Source of the DNA: Quercus robur
Taxonomy: Eukaryota; Streptophyta; Magnoliopsida; Fagales; Fagaceae
Reading direction: 5' to 3'
Assembly: GCF_932294415.1 (NCBI RefSeq)
Contig: NC_065539.1
Location: forward strand, 48,212,501-48,276,500
DNA length: 64,000 nt
The notes under the pieces were generated by a model, which had not been told where the DNA came from, did no database searches, and saw only the letters and a program-made list of their open reading frames with translations. Position numbers and translations under genes: made by a program. Below, piece by piece: positions 1 to 11,492 of this stretch (the stretch's first letter is position 1; each line of letters starts with the position of its first letter).

Positions 1-3000
1 CATCTTCCGGACCTGGCAAAGCAGATATGGGGTTACAGAAAGGGACAGTGTCTACCAATACTACATCTGGTTCTGATTCTTTAACCAGTCCTATTAATGT
101 GAAGAGTGTCAGTGGAACTTTGCATCAGATTGGTGTAGGGATTGCACCTAGCTCTCAGCCTGCCACCATTTTACCTTCTGTTACTTCTGGCTCTGAGTCG
201 ACTTTTGCTTCCCCTTCTGTACCCATTAAAGCAAAAGGACCAGGTCGGAAAACTAAAAGTGAAGTGGAAGCACCCCGGCGTAGGGGAAAGAAACAGGGAG
301 TGGAATCACCTGCTGTTCCTGGTGGTTTAGTTGGCCCTGATTTAAAACTAAATGAGCAATCACAGAATAAACCCGTGAATCCATCTGGGAGTCAAGCCAT
401 TACCACGAGTGGAAGTGTTTCTGACATTCCCACTGCCCATACTCCAGATTCTTTGCCAGGTTCTGCTGCTTTAAAATGTACCACGGTAACTGATCAGCAT
501 TCTGGTATAGGGATTGCTTTGAATCCTCAGCCAACCCCTCCTATCCCTTCTGCTTCTCTGGTTTCTCAATCCACCCCTCCTTGTGCTTCTGTACCAATGC
601 CAACTAAAGGGCAAACTCGAAAGACTCAGAGTGGAGCGCCCCGGCGTAGGGGAAGGAAACAGGCAACAGTATCGCTTGCTGCTCCAGATATGCTGGCTGG
701 TCAGGATTTAAAGCCAAATATGCATTCACAGGATAATTCTGGTGATTTAGAGCAGGGTAGAAAGGAGAATGATGCTCTGGAAATGACAAATGTTGTCCAG
801 GAGCAAGTATGTCATGCACCCAATGGTGTACCTGGTCAAGGTAAAAAATCAAATGACCAATCAGATAATTTAGCCCAAGGCCAACAGACGATAAATTCAT
901 CAACAACACAAGAAAGCGCTGCCACATCCCCAGGTAATTTCAACACATGTTTAAAAGTTGATGAAATTGTTGCACCACTAATATTAAAGGATGAATTTTT
1001 GTCTATAAAAATTGAGGAATTTCAAACTTGTACAGGGCCTGCCTTGGGAAAAATTCAAGATGCTGTTGCATGTGAGAAGCAATCTGTGACAGTGGAGATT
1101 TCACCTGAAAATGCCTCGTCAAAACCGAAAAATAGTGAGCTTTCAAGGAATGAAGCTGAGGTTGTCCCGAGTGTACCTGTATTAAGTAAGACTGTCATTG
1201 AAGCGATAAAAAGCCATGGTTCACAGGATGAAATTCATCCAGTTGTGTCAGCCACAAATGCTGCAGCTCCTGTTTTATGTCCACCTGATTCATTTTCTGG
1301 CTCTTCTCCTGTGGAAGGCATCAGTAAGACTCTGCCTAATGTTGCTGCCAAGATTGCTCCTAGCTCTCAGTCAACTCATCCCAACTCTTCAGTTGCCCCA
1401 GTCTCTCAAGCTATCCCTCCTTGCCCTTCTGAACCTATTCAAGTCAAAAGGCAAGGTCGTAAGACTCCAGCCAGAGCAGAGGCACCCCGGCGTAGGGGAA
1501 GGAAACAGGCTGCAGTAATACCTGCTGTTCCTGATGTTTCAGCTGGTCAGGATCCAAAACCTAGTCTTCAATCACAGAACAGATCCGGGGATTCATTGGG
1601 GAATAAAACCATTGGCCTTAGAACTAAGCAAGGGACTGATGCACAGGAACTGACGAATGTTATTCAAGCTCCAGCAGCCGATGGCCATTTACCTGGTGGT
1701 TTAGCTGGTCATGATCCAAAAAGAAAAGAGCGATCGGCCAATGCCGCCCAAAATAAGCAGCCAACCAGCTTGATAACAAAGCTTGATGGTGGTGCTGGAA
1801 CTTCAGATAAAACTTCTGCTTTAGGCCGAATTCAAACTGCTAATATAAATGACGTTGCTCGTGTGATGAAGGAGGTCTTTTCGGGAACTTGTACATCAAA
1901 AACTAGAATTGTTGAATCTATTGGAAGTGAAGGAAGGGATACCCCAAAAGCAGCTGTATCAGTTAAAACCTTCGTGGAGGTGGCCAAAATCCAGAGTTCG
2001 GAGGATAAAGCATGTTCAGCTCTGCAAACTATGGAAACAGCAGCTCCAGCTTTTGGTGAAAAAAAATCAGAAAGTAGAGCCAATGCCAAAATAGAACATG
2101 ACAGTGCTCCTATTCTGAGCGAACCCCTTGTTCCCGTGGCTAATATAGGCAAACCTGAAAGTAACTATGCAGCTGACTCTGTTGAAAAGGTGGAGGATTC
2201 AGGACAGATTTCTAATGAATTCACGCCAAGTAAAATGGAGAACATTTCTACAGTTTCTCTCATTGGTGGCGAAAAAGATGTTGATCCTTGCCAGAAAGCA
2301 CCTCTGGATGGTGGCCCCCCTGGATTTAACACACGGGCATCTTGTTATCAGGTAGGTTCATTGTTGGTATGTCCAGTTGAAGTGGGGCTTGCTGTTGTAT
2401 TTGATACTAATTATGTAAACAAATCTGAGTCGTCTTTAAAAGATGCTCCAAAACCATGTTTATGTTCCAAATTTTCCATTAAGACTGATGTTTCTGTTAA
2501 CCCTGGAACTACTGGGCAGGTTTCTAATGAAGACTCAACCATGCCAAGTAAAATGGAGAGCATCAGTACAGCTCCTATAAATGCTGGCCAGGAAGATACT
2601 GACCCCTGCAATAGAGGACCTGCAGATGCTGGTGAAAATCCTGGAACTACATCCATTCCAACATATCCAGAACATTCAGACATGAAGTCTCCTGTTACGG
2701 GTGAGAGTGGTTCTACAAACAAAGCAGAGCCATCTGTTAAAGAGCCTTTGGGATCTTCTATTGGTATTAACAGCCCTGAAGGTGTTTTAACAAAAGCAGA
2801 TGATGTTGGTGATCATCCTAGAGTGACCTCACCTATTTTGCAAGCTCCAGATCATTCTGGCTTAGTAGTAGCTCCTGATGGGGTTGAGACTGGGATTCAT
2901 TCTGGGAACAAAACGGAGTGCGCTCTAAAAGAGTATTCAGAATCTTCTCCATCTAATATCAAAAGCATTGGATGTACCACAAGTTCTATAATAGCTGATG

Positions 3001-3677
3001 ATATTGGTGATCATCCTAGAGAGGCTACATCAATGTCTGTCTCAACAGATAATTCCAGTGTGGTCAAGTCTCCTGGTGTGACTCAGAAGAATTCTGAAGT
3101 TAAAATAGATCCCTCTCCAAAAGAGTCTCCAAAATCTTCTCCTCTTGATATTGAAAGCCTTGAAGGTCCTGTAGCTCTTCCTGGAAGTCTAGAATCTTCA
3201 GGTGTTCATAATTCCATGGGGTTAAAATTAGACATGCCTTCTGTGGAAGCTAATGCTACTACATGCTCAAGTGAAGCTATTGCTGAGGGCTTGGAAATTT
3301 CCCAAAAAGACATCAATTGTGGAGCTGTTGTTGGACCAGCTGATACTGCCACGAGGTGTGATACTATCACTTCGGATGAGACTCCTGAGAAGGGACAATT
3401 GGTTGCTTCATGTGTTGGCAGTGAAGATAAAGAGGACCCTATGTTGGAAACTGTGAACTCAGTTGTTGCTGAATCTAGTAATGCTGACAATCTAAAAGAT
3501 CATGATGAAATGCCACTGCCACCCGAAATTCAAAGTTCTGAGGGTGGTGTTGAGGTTCACAATATGGAAGTAGACCCATCTGAGGGCCCTGAGAAGGTTC
3601 CAGTCAGCAGCTCTGTACCATTGGAGGATTCAAAGAGTCCTGAAGCTGATATGGGTGATGCAATTGATGCTTCTGAG
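1..3677 (+). CDS. SYD-like chromatin remodeller C-terminal region, large exon (5' partial)
   Basis: The frame is open from the window's left edge, so the gene starts upstream and the first ATG at 27 is internal. The product is Ser/Pro/Glu-rich with no folded domain that I can see. It carries three basic AT-hook-like patches of the form RKT...APRRRG(K/R)KQ, near nt 244-297, 613-663 and 1456-1509. These patches, the huge exon and the acidic repeats resemble the long C-terminal tail of plant SPLAYED-type SNF2 ATPases, which act in SWI/SNF chromatin remodelling in the nucleus; that assignment is inference because the ATPase domain lies outside the window. I end the exon at 3677 because GAG|GTTGGT is a donor in phase 0. 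Unspliced reading would stop at 3710. The next exon begins with the same VGGILP-like sequence, supporting the splice. Alternative: another AT-hook nuclear scaffold protein. Confidence 0.65.
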
Positions 3678-4323
3678 GTTGGTGGAATTTTGCCAGTTTT
3701 AGACCTATAAATCAAAACTTCAAATTCTTGAAAAATTGGTCTGTACTTGGTACCTTGATTTTGAATGCCACTAGTTTTGTCAAATTTAAAATTATGGGAG
3801 TGGAATTATTTTAAGAAATCCAAGTCACTCCACAAAAATATAGTAACTCATGTCATAATGAAGAGAGAAACCATTTTAGAGAATGAAAATTAAGTGTCAA
3901 AATTATATTATATATTGCTTTTACTTTTAATACAACTAGTGTGTAATCTTGTGCATATGCACGGGTATATTTAAAAACAATTACAATTATATATATATAT
4001 ACATATATATAGGTAAAAGCAGAAATAATAACTATTTTTTAACAGAAAAGTTCAGCAACCAATATCTTTGCTGCAATTTCTACATATAAACTTTTAATAT
4101 CATAATTTCCAAGCAAATAATAAAGCAATAAATATTAATATATAATAAAAATCAAAGGCCTTATGATATATTTAAAATTTTTATTTTTATTAGGGATTTC
4201 TTTTAATGATTGGAAGAGATTTGAGCCTAATATCTATGCTATCCCTGACCCATTCATTGTTCTCCTAAGCCCCTTGGTGCGTTTATGTCACTGACTGGTT
4301 TATTGTTATTAACATCATGCCAG
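3678..4323 (+). other. Intron 1 of the SYD-like gene
   Basis: AT-rich intron running from the donor GTTGGT to the acceptor ATGCCAG. Both sides are phase 0, so the reading frame joins exactly. It contains an (AT)n tract near 3990-4010 and an in-frame stop soon after the donor. Nothing gene-like is visible inside. Confidence 0.6.
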
Positions 4324-5541
4324 GCTGGTGGGATTTTGCCAGAAGCAAATATATCAGAAAATGTTGATCTGCCTTCATCATCCATAGCAATAGAGGAAAC
4401 AGAGGTTGACACTTCCAATTTGGGTCCAGTTGGCTGCTCAGTTGCTCTGGAGGACTTGAAACAATCTGAAGCTCAAATGGATGCTGAAATGAATGTTTCT
4501 CAGGATTGTGGGATTGTGCCTGAAAATCTTTCTGAAGATATGGATGTTCTTCATTGTCCCTCAACTACTAAGGATGAAAATATTGAGGGCTTATCTGGGA
4601 AGGGTCCAGATAACAGCATAGTATCAATGGGGGAATCAAATTGTTCTAAACCTGAAATGGATGATCAAATGGATGCTGTTGATAGCTCAGAAGCAGTGGA
4701 TGAATCAAAAGGGTCTGAAGCTGAAGTGTACAAAAAGCTTGATGGATTATCTGACAAGGGTTCAATTAGTGGCTCAGCACCAGTGGTGGAATCCAAAGAT
4801 TCTGAAACTGAAATGGGTGATCAAATGGTTGCATTTCAGGCTGGTCTGATCATTTCAGGAAATGCTGTATCAGAACATATGGATCTGCCTTCATCTTCTT
4901 TAGGGATGGAGGCAGAGGGTCTGCCTGAGAAGGGCCCTATTAGCAGCTCAGTCCCACTCGAGGAATCAAAATCTCCTAAAGCTGAGATGGGTGAGAAGGG
5001 CCCAATTAGCAGCTCAATCCCACTCGAGGAATCAAAATCTCCTAAAGCTGAGATGGGTGAGAAGGGCCCCATTGGCAGCTCAATCCCCCTCGAGGAATCA
5101 AAATCTCCTAAAGCTGAGATGGGTGAGAAGGGCCCAATTAGCAGCTCAATCCCACTCGAGGAATCAAAATCTCCTAAAGCTGAGATGGGTGAGAAGGGCC
5201 CCATTAGCAGCTCAATCCCCCTCGAGGAATCAAAATCTCCTAAAGCTGAGATGGGTGAGAGGTGCCCATTTGGCAGCTCAGTCCCATTCGAGGAATCAAA
5301 ATCTCCTAAAGCTGAGATGGGTGAGAAGGGCCCCATTGGCAGCTCAGTCCCCCTCGAGGAATCAAAATCTCCTAAAGCTGAGATGGGTGAGAAGTGCCCA
5401 ATTGGCAGCTCAGTCCCATTCGAGGAATCAAAATCTCCTAAAGCTGAGATGGGTGAGAAGGGCCCAATTAGCAGCTCAGTCCCACTCGAGGAACCAAAAT
5501 CTCCTAAAGCTGAGATGGGTGATAGTATTGATGCATCTCAG
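4324..5541 (+). CDS. SYD-like gene, second visible exon (repeat-rich)
   Basis: This exon is in phase 0 from acceptor CAG|GCTGGTGGG and codes for an acidic, low-complexity segment. It opens with AGGILPEAN, the same start motif as the following exon. It contains several imperfect modules of the type SS(V/I)..EESK..EAEM followed by nine near-perfect tandem 22-residue units. I end it at CAG|GTTGGT (5541), again phase 0. Read through, the frame would stop at 5583. The donor context (SQ|VGG) copies that of the previous exon (SE|VGG), so exon 1's end and exon 2 look like duplicates of one another. The open frame upstream to 4285 lies in the intron and I excluded it. Confidence 0.62.
4927..5520 (+). 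repeat. Nine tandem 66-bp units coding a 22-residue repeat
   Basis: There are nine consecutive 66-bp units in frame. Each codes a 22-residue block beginning EKGPI(S/G)SS and ending EESKSPKAEMG. Units 6 and 8 carry variants (ERCPF, EKCPI and PFEE instead of PLEE). The last unit has EEPKS. The very low divergence suggests recent expansion by slippage or unequal exchange while the frame was retained. Confidence 0.95.
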
Positions 5542-6386
5542 GTTGGTGGGCTACTGCTAGATATTAATGTAATTTATAACTAAATTCTTTGAAAGTTTGT
5601 CTGATCTTTGTATCTTGATTTTAAAAGCCAGTAGGCTTTGTCTGTCCAAGTTATTGGAGTAGACCTGGTAACTGGTTCTGACAGGTAGAATTAGTTGTCC
5701 ATAGGTTTTTACTAGTTGAGGCGAGAGCAAACGTAACTTTAAAGGTGTTCCCTTATGTTATCCTATATATATATATATATATATTGGGGTGGGTTATGGT
5801 AACAAATCCAAATCAGCTCACAAAAAAAATATATAACTCCTACAAAAAATGGAGAGCTAAATTTTTAAGCTTCAAATTTTACTATGTATTGCTTCAATTT
5901 TTAACACATCTAGTATTTTTTTTTCTTTTCTTTTTTCCTTCCATTTTTAGAAAAGAAGTTCTTGCCTTAGCATCATAAACTATCAGCATCTTAAATTTAC
6001 AAGGGAAGAAAATGAGAAATAAATATTCACTCATGATAAAATGCCTAAACGTACACAAGAAAAGTGAACATTATTTATTGCTTTTGTTACTTGAATTTCT
6101 ATTTTATAAATTTTTACCCTATTAATCTTGATAAGATTTGGACCTAATATCCTCAACCACATTCACTCAGGTTCCTTTTTTTCAAATTCTGATTTGTTTT
6201 GACTAATAATCTCAGGTTGGAGGGATTTTGCCACAAGAAGATATATTAGAAGTCATTGATCTTGAATTTCTATTTTATAAATTTTTACCCTATTAATCTT
6301 GATAAGATTTGGACCTAATATCCTCAACCACATTCACTCAGGTTCCTTTTTTTCAAATTCTGATTTGTTTTGACTAATAATCTCAG
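5542..6386 (+). other. Intron 2 of the SYD-like gene
   Basis: AT-rich intron with an (AT)n tract near 5765-5785. Its 3' end is duplicated by a 171-bp tandem repeat, so two complete acceptor sites exist, ending at 6215 and 6386. Only the second one leads into an open frame. Confidence 0.55.
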
Positions 6387-6431
6387 GTTGGAGGGATTTT
6401 GCCACAAGAAGATATATTAGAAGTCATTGAT
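6090..6431 (+). repeat. 171-bp tandem duplication spanning an intron/exon border
   Basis: Two head-to-tail copies, about 6090-6260 and 6261-6431, include the polypyrimidine tract, the acceptor TCTCAG and the first 45 bp of the exon. The copies look identical by eye. Splicing at the first acceptor (exon from 6216) reads 15 codons, enters the copied intron sequence and meets a stop. Confidence 0.9.
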
Positions 6432-6710
6432 CTGCCTTCGTCTTCCATGGTTGCCGAAAAAAATGTTGAAGACTCCTCTGATGTGGGTCCAGTTGGAAGC
6501 TCAATAGCACTGGAGGAATCAAAAGGATCAGAGGCTGAAATAGTTGATCAAATGAATGTTTCTAAGGTTGGTGAGATTGAGTCAGGAAATGCTTTAGAGA
6601 ACATGGATTTGCCTCAATGCTCCTCAGCAACAGAGGGTGAAAACATTGAGGGCTTGTCTGAGAAGGAACCAGTTGGCAGCTCAGTAGCAATGGAAGAATC
6701 AAATAATTGA
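6387..6710 (+). CDS. SYD-like gene, probable last coding exon
   Basis: This exon is in phase 0 from the second acceptor at 6386. It opens VGGILPQED and carries the same modules as the earlier exons: DLPSSS, a GPVGSSIALEESKGSEAE-like block, and a final EPVGSSVAMEESNN before TGA at 6708-6710. It is 107 codons before the stop. A GTTGGT inside the exon near 6568 resembles the donors used earlier, so alternative splicing cannot be excluded. The gene's C terminus is therefore acidic and repeat-derived. Sequence after the stop still resembles a decayed further module. Confidence 0.55.
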   Translation, partial: VGGILPQEDILEVIDLPSSSMVAEKNVEDSSDVGPVGSSIALEESKGSEAEIVDQMNVSKVGEIESGNALENMDLPQCSSATEGENIEGLSEKEPVGSSVAMEESNN

Positions 6711-7060
6711 ATAAATGGTTCTCAGGTATGAGGGATTGCGCGAGAAGAAAATATGTCAGAACTCAGAAGACATTCATTTGCCTGTGTGCTTATCAGTGAC
6801 GGAAATTGAAAATGTTAGAAGACAGATCTGGGAAGCTTTCTGCTGATAGCTCAACAGTGGATGTGAATCAAAAGGGTCTGAAGCTTTAGCATGTATAGAT
6901 GTAGAATCTTCTTGTACAGTTTTGTTATAATTTCCTGATAATGGTAACTGGTTCTAGAACAGCTGGATTACACAAAATGGTAATTAAGAATTGTATTGAT
7001 CAGTTTCTTAGTTATGACTTGCTCTCCGGTTATATATTAGATCGAGCATTGCTATATATA
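6711..7060 (+). other. Probable 3' UTR with relic of one more repeat exon
   Basis: Downstream of the stop, 6720-6890 still resembles the coding modules. It has GGATTG followed by a GAAGAAAATAT-type stretch, then AAAAGGGTCTGAAGC, but with several stops and indels. It looks like a former exon now in the 3' UTR. No unambiguous polyadenylation signal was identified. Confidence 0.4.
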
Positions 7061-7379
7061 TAAAGGAAATTTAGCTACTCTTCGGGGCATTTATATGAGT
7101 TCTCTGCATATATCCGTTTTGCCTTTTTCTGAATATTTCAATGGGACACTTCGTCGGACCTGATGTACTCACAATCGACCGCTCTTGCTTGAAACACAAC
7201 ATTTGCCTTGAAATCAAGCCCAATTTACCTCTGAATAATGTTTGCATGGCAATGCCCATCATTCCTAATCATTACATAATTTAACTTCTTTGGTCTGGGC
7301 TTATCTTGTCACTTCCCCTAGCCATAGTTTCTGAGATGACTTCTTGCCTTATCTAGGATATTACTCACCATATAGAAAT
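7061..7379. other. Intergenic, nothing recognised
   Basis: Mixed-composition DNA with no long open frame or repeat that I can name. Confidence 0.5.
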
Positions 7380-8470
7380 TAGAATTTTTTTTTTTCCTTG
7401 CTGACTTGGGTGTTTAGAGCTCTTCAAACTGACTATTCTCTTGGGTTTATGTAGTCCTTTTATCTCCTACACACATCATACATACATTAGGTAATTATAG
7501 AGAGTAATCTCCTAATCCTAAGATGCTAGTTAGAAGTTTTGAATCATGTTCCTTTTGGATCTAAGATCTTGGGAACCTTAGACCAGCCTCTTGGAGTTGA
7601 GAAGTCTGGTGTTGTTGAAAGTGCCTGGAACATTGCCAATGAATCCTCCCTCTAGTATTATTTTTATGTTTCCTATATTTTTTTTTATCAAAATGACAAC
7701 TCAGAGTTACTAGAGCTTCTATTTCATCTGTCTCATGACTCTAATAGCTGATCGCCTCTAACTCATTGCCTCTTTCATATCTCAAAGGGTAAAATATTAT
7801 TTTGGTCCAATTTTACCAAAATTTTGTTTGTCTCTAAACTTTAAAAAAGTTATTTTTTCATCCTTAAACTTTGTAAAGAAAATTTTTAATAGTTTGAAGA
7901 CAAAAATAGGGATGAAAAAAAAATTTCAAGGACATGAAATAAAACAAATGCAATAGTTTAGAGATGAAAAACAAAATTTTCAATATTTTAAGGACAAAAA
8001 ATGAACTTCTTAAAGGTTTTTATTTTTTATTTTTTTGGGTAAAGTTTCATAATTTAGGGATAAAAAAGAACATTTTCAATACTTTATGGATGAAAAAAAA
8101 AATTTCAAGGACATAAAGTAAAACATTTTCAGTAGTTCAGGAATGAAAGACAAACTTTTCAATATTTTAGGGATAAAAAATGAACTTAAAATTTCAGGAT
8201 AAAAAAAAACCTTTTGGTAAAGTTTAAAGACTAGAATAATATTTTATCCTATTTCAAAACAACTTCGTCTTAATTGATTTTGAACATTAATCTCTTGGTA
8301 ACTACCAATTTGCCGTTATCACCTACTTGTTATTCTTATTGATTATGGATGCCCCTTGAAAGCAAGAGGTATACCATGTATCGACTACATGTATTCTCTC
8401 TCTCTCTCTCTCTCATAGCATATGGGTCCCACTTGCCGAGAAAGTGAGACTATTTGTAGCCGAAACATGA
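7380..8470 (+). repeat. Dispersed repeat, paralogous to 23.2-24.7 kb
   Basis: Starting at the poly-T/CCTTGCTGACTTGGG segment, this block aligns in the same orientation with 23220-23908 plus 24495-24707, including the ATCATGTTCCTT...GGATCTAAGATCTTGG stretch and the degenerate GTTTAGGGATGAAAAA tracts. It is probably retrotransposon-derived (LTR or leader), but I cannot name the family. A CT microsatellite lies at about 8393-8415. Confidence 0.6.
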
Positions 8471-8479
8471 TATAATGGT

Positions 8480-9110
8480 TCTCAAAGTATATAGAGATAG
8501 ATTATCATGAGATGACAAAACATATAGAGATAGATTGTCACAAGAGAGAGGTGCTAATCTTGTGTTCCACGACAGGACAAAACATATATAAATAGATTGT
8601 CACATTATTAGAGATAAAGTATTGGATGGAGTAATGAGACTATTACATATCATAACCCAATCACAGCTTACAGACTTACTAACAAAGGCACTCAATTGTT
8701 CATCAATTCTCTCTTCTTCTGTCCAAGATGAATTTGGTTAATATTCATGCCCCACTTCATCTTGAGGGGGAGTGTCAAAGTAATATTGGTCAGTTAAAAA
8801 AAGAAGAGAAGAAGAAGCAGGAAGAAAGATAGTATAGAGGCACTAAACGACATTTTGCAGTTTCCATAAGCTACAAGTCATATAGATTAATTGTTTTTTA
8901 GTGTTTAATTAGTAAGTTGTCACGTGCTGAACACACGTGGTAGTTTCTGTTTAATAAAGAGCGGGAAAAGTTAGTTGTACTTCTGTTAGTTTCTTGTCTC
9001 AGTTCCTCTCTCTCTCTATATATATATATTGTGCAGAGCACATTGTATAAATTCAATTAATGCAATATACAATCTAGAATTCCCAATTTTCTCTAGATTG
9101 TGATAAGTGG
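8480..9110 (+). mobile_element. Ty1/copia 3' end fragment with degenerate 3' LTR
   Basis: The end of a copia RNase H is recognisable in translation: KHI.IDCH.IRDKV near 8585-8625, then QLTDLLTKAL, then (frameshifted) NLVNIHAPLHLEGEC at 8727-8772. The polypurine tract GAGGGGGAG follows, and an LTR starts TGTCAAAG at about 8770. The KHIEIDCH segment appears about three times, as if locally triplicated (8485, 8510, 8580). The LTR holds a TATATATATAT promoter-like run near 9018-9030. The 3' edge near 9110 is approximate. Stops and frameshifts show it is dead. Confidence 0.7.
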
Positions 9111-9447
9111 CAGAGAGTGAGAGGAAAAGGGGGTGAGGGAGAGATGTGTCTATATCGAGATTGGAGGCAGATGTCATTAAGGGCACACATCGACGACGTG
9201 GCTATTAGTTCTTTTTTTACCATTAATACTTAAACTCAGTATGTTTTACCGTAAAATATTTTATAAAAATTATTTCTGGTTAAACCTAAAAATGTTTTTT
9301 GTTGACCGGAGAATATTTTGTAAAATGTTGTAAAATGTAAAAACTTAATAAAATATTTTTTAAAAACACATTGTAACTCTTATCTCCATCTAGCGATGCA
9401 TGTGGTCTGATCACCAAACATCCGGCACTAGCAGCTTTGGTGGTTGA
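9111..9447. other. Unassigned AT-rich sequence
   Basis: No feature supported. Contains short TAAAATATTTT repeats between 9240 and 9360. Confidence 0.5.
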
Positions 9448-11492
9448 CAGTGGCGACGCCACTCAGAGTCCAGGGTGTTCCCAGGAACACCCTGACTTGA
9501 AAAAAAAAAAAAATTATATATATAATAATTTAAATTTTTTTATTTGTTTATCCTTTAAAAAAAAAAAGTAGGAACATCCTCAAGTAATATCAGGAATACT
9601 CTCAAAATTTTTATGCTAAACAAATTTTGAACTAAAATCTTAAAAATAAAAATTGTAACAGAGAATCTAAAAAAATAAAAAGATATTTGTAAAAGAGCAA
9701 GCCCCCAAAAAAAAAAAAAAAAAAAACCAACATCAATCCTAAACAAATACCCAACAGGCCCAACCCAAACGTATTCTCAAAAAAAAAAAAAAAAAAAAAA
9801 ACCATAGAAGTACCAAATGGCTCAAGTCACCTTCAGGCCCAGCACCACATTGATGGTCGATGTTAACATTTAGCTAGTTATCCCTTCATCTTACTCCTTC
9901 AGTCTCGTCTATAGTTCACCTCCCTTTGTTTTTTCCTTTTTCATTTTTCTCTTCTTCTTATCTGTTGTTTAGACTACAGCTGCACCACCTGGGTCCTTTT
10001 GTTTTGTGTGGTTCATGTAGTCTTATTTTGTGTGTACTGACACCACACGTGTACTCACACCAACCCACTTTCTACTTCTTATTAAATGCTTTCCTTATTT
10101 ATTTTTTTATTTTTACAAAAGTTACTAATGGGCAGGAATTTTGTCTAGGGTGTTCCTATTTCACTTAAAAAAAATTTCGGGTCATTTCAATCTATTTTGG
10201 GTGTTTCGGTACGTTTCGATAAATACTGGCCAAAATTTAAGATTTGGTCAACATGAAGTTTGTGCTTTTAAAAAAAAAAAAATCTTAAAACCAAAAAAAA
10301 TTTACATTCTGTACACCGAAAAACCTCAAAAGGAAAAAAAATGAAAAGAAAAAAACTGAAGAAAGGTACCTGAACAATAAACTATAAATTCATTTGAAAT
10401 ATTAATAAAATTATTAATTATTATTGTTTAATTGTTTCATAAATTTGTTTGTCTTTTATAAACTATAATTTGTTGTATTGTTATTTCATTAATTATTAAA
10501 TTATTAATTGTTGTTTAGCTTAATATAATTTAATTTATTTGTCTTTTATAATGTATTAGTTAATTAAATTATTAATTATTGGTGTTTAGTTATTTCATTA
10601 ATTTTTTTTTCTAACTACTAATAGTCTAAAAAAAATTCTATATAAATTAATATATCTAATTACATTTCAAAATTTTACCTCTTTTATTCAAATTATTTTA
10701 AGCTAATTTCACAACTCAATAAAAAAAATTAAAAAGCATAATAAGCCTTCCACGTAGGAGTGGTCAAAAAGAAAAAAAATAGAAAACTATAAACAATTTT
10801 CTAGGAAATTAAAACAAAAATCAAAAATAAAAAAAATAAAAAAAAGTAAAAGAGTGGCAGACAAACCAACGTGGTTTGTCTGCCCATTAGTAACTTTTGT
10901 AAAAATAAAAAAATAAATAAGGAAAGCATTTAATAAGAAGTAGAAAGTGGGTTGGTGTGAGTACACGTGTGGTGTCAGTACACACAAAATAAGACTACAT
11001 GAACCACACAAAACAAAAGGACCCAGGTGGTGCAGCTGTAGTCTAAACAACAGATAAGAAGAAGAGAAAAATGAAAAAGGAAAAAACAAAGGGAGGTGAA
11101 CTATAGACGAGACTGAAGGAGTAAGATGAAGGGATAACTAGCTAAATGTTAACATCGACCATCAAAGTGGTGCTGGGCCTGAAGGTGACTTGAGCCATTT
11201 GGTACTTCTATGGTTTTTTTTTTTTTTTTTTTTGGGGCTTGCTCTTTTACAAATATCTTTTTATTTTTTTAGATTCTCTGTTACAATTTTTATTTTTAAG
11301 ATTTTAGTTCAAAATTTGTTTAGCATAAAAATTTTGAGAGTGTTCCTGATATTACTTGAGGATGTTCCTACTTTTTTTTTTTAAAGGATAAACAAATAAA
11401 AAAATTTAAATTATTATATATATAATTTTTTTTTTTTTTTCAAGTCAGGGTGTTCCTGGGAACACCCTGGACTCTGAGTGGCGTCGCCACTG
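9448..11492. mobile_element. Fold-back TIR element with arms over 600 bp (hAT-like tips)
   Basis: Left arm 9448-10135 is the reverse complement of right arm 10880-11492, with only scattered differences. The left arm carries about 75 bp between two poly-A runs that the right arm lacks. Outer tips read CAGTGGCGACGCCACTC, similar to CAG.GGCGGAGCC tips of Tip100-type hAT elements. Both arms have the same sub-motif GGGTGTTCC(C/T)(A/G)GGAACACCC. The 10136-10879 spacer is AT-rich and non-coding, as are the arms (their open frames mirror each other). I found no clean target-site duplication. Confidence 0.85.

Noticed and set aside
4991..5560. 189-codon plus-strand frame and 166-codon minus-strand frame over the 66-bp repeats
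   Set aside because: A repeat unit divisible by three keeps alternative frames open automatically. The SYD-like frame is the one that splices in phase with the neighbouring exons.
9926..11089. Two opposed open frames of 80 and 100 codons sharing their first 70 residues
   Set aside because: They are the same sequence in the two arms of the fold-back element, with no coding signature. An inverted repeat explains the identity.
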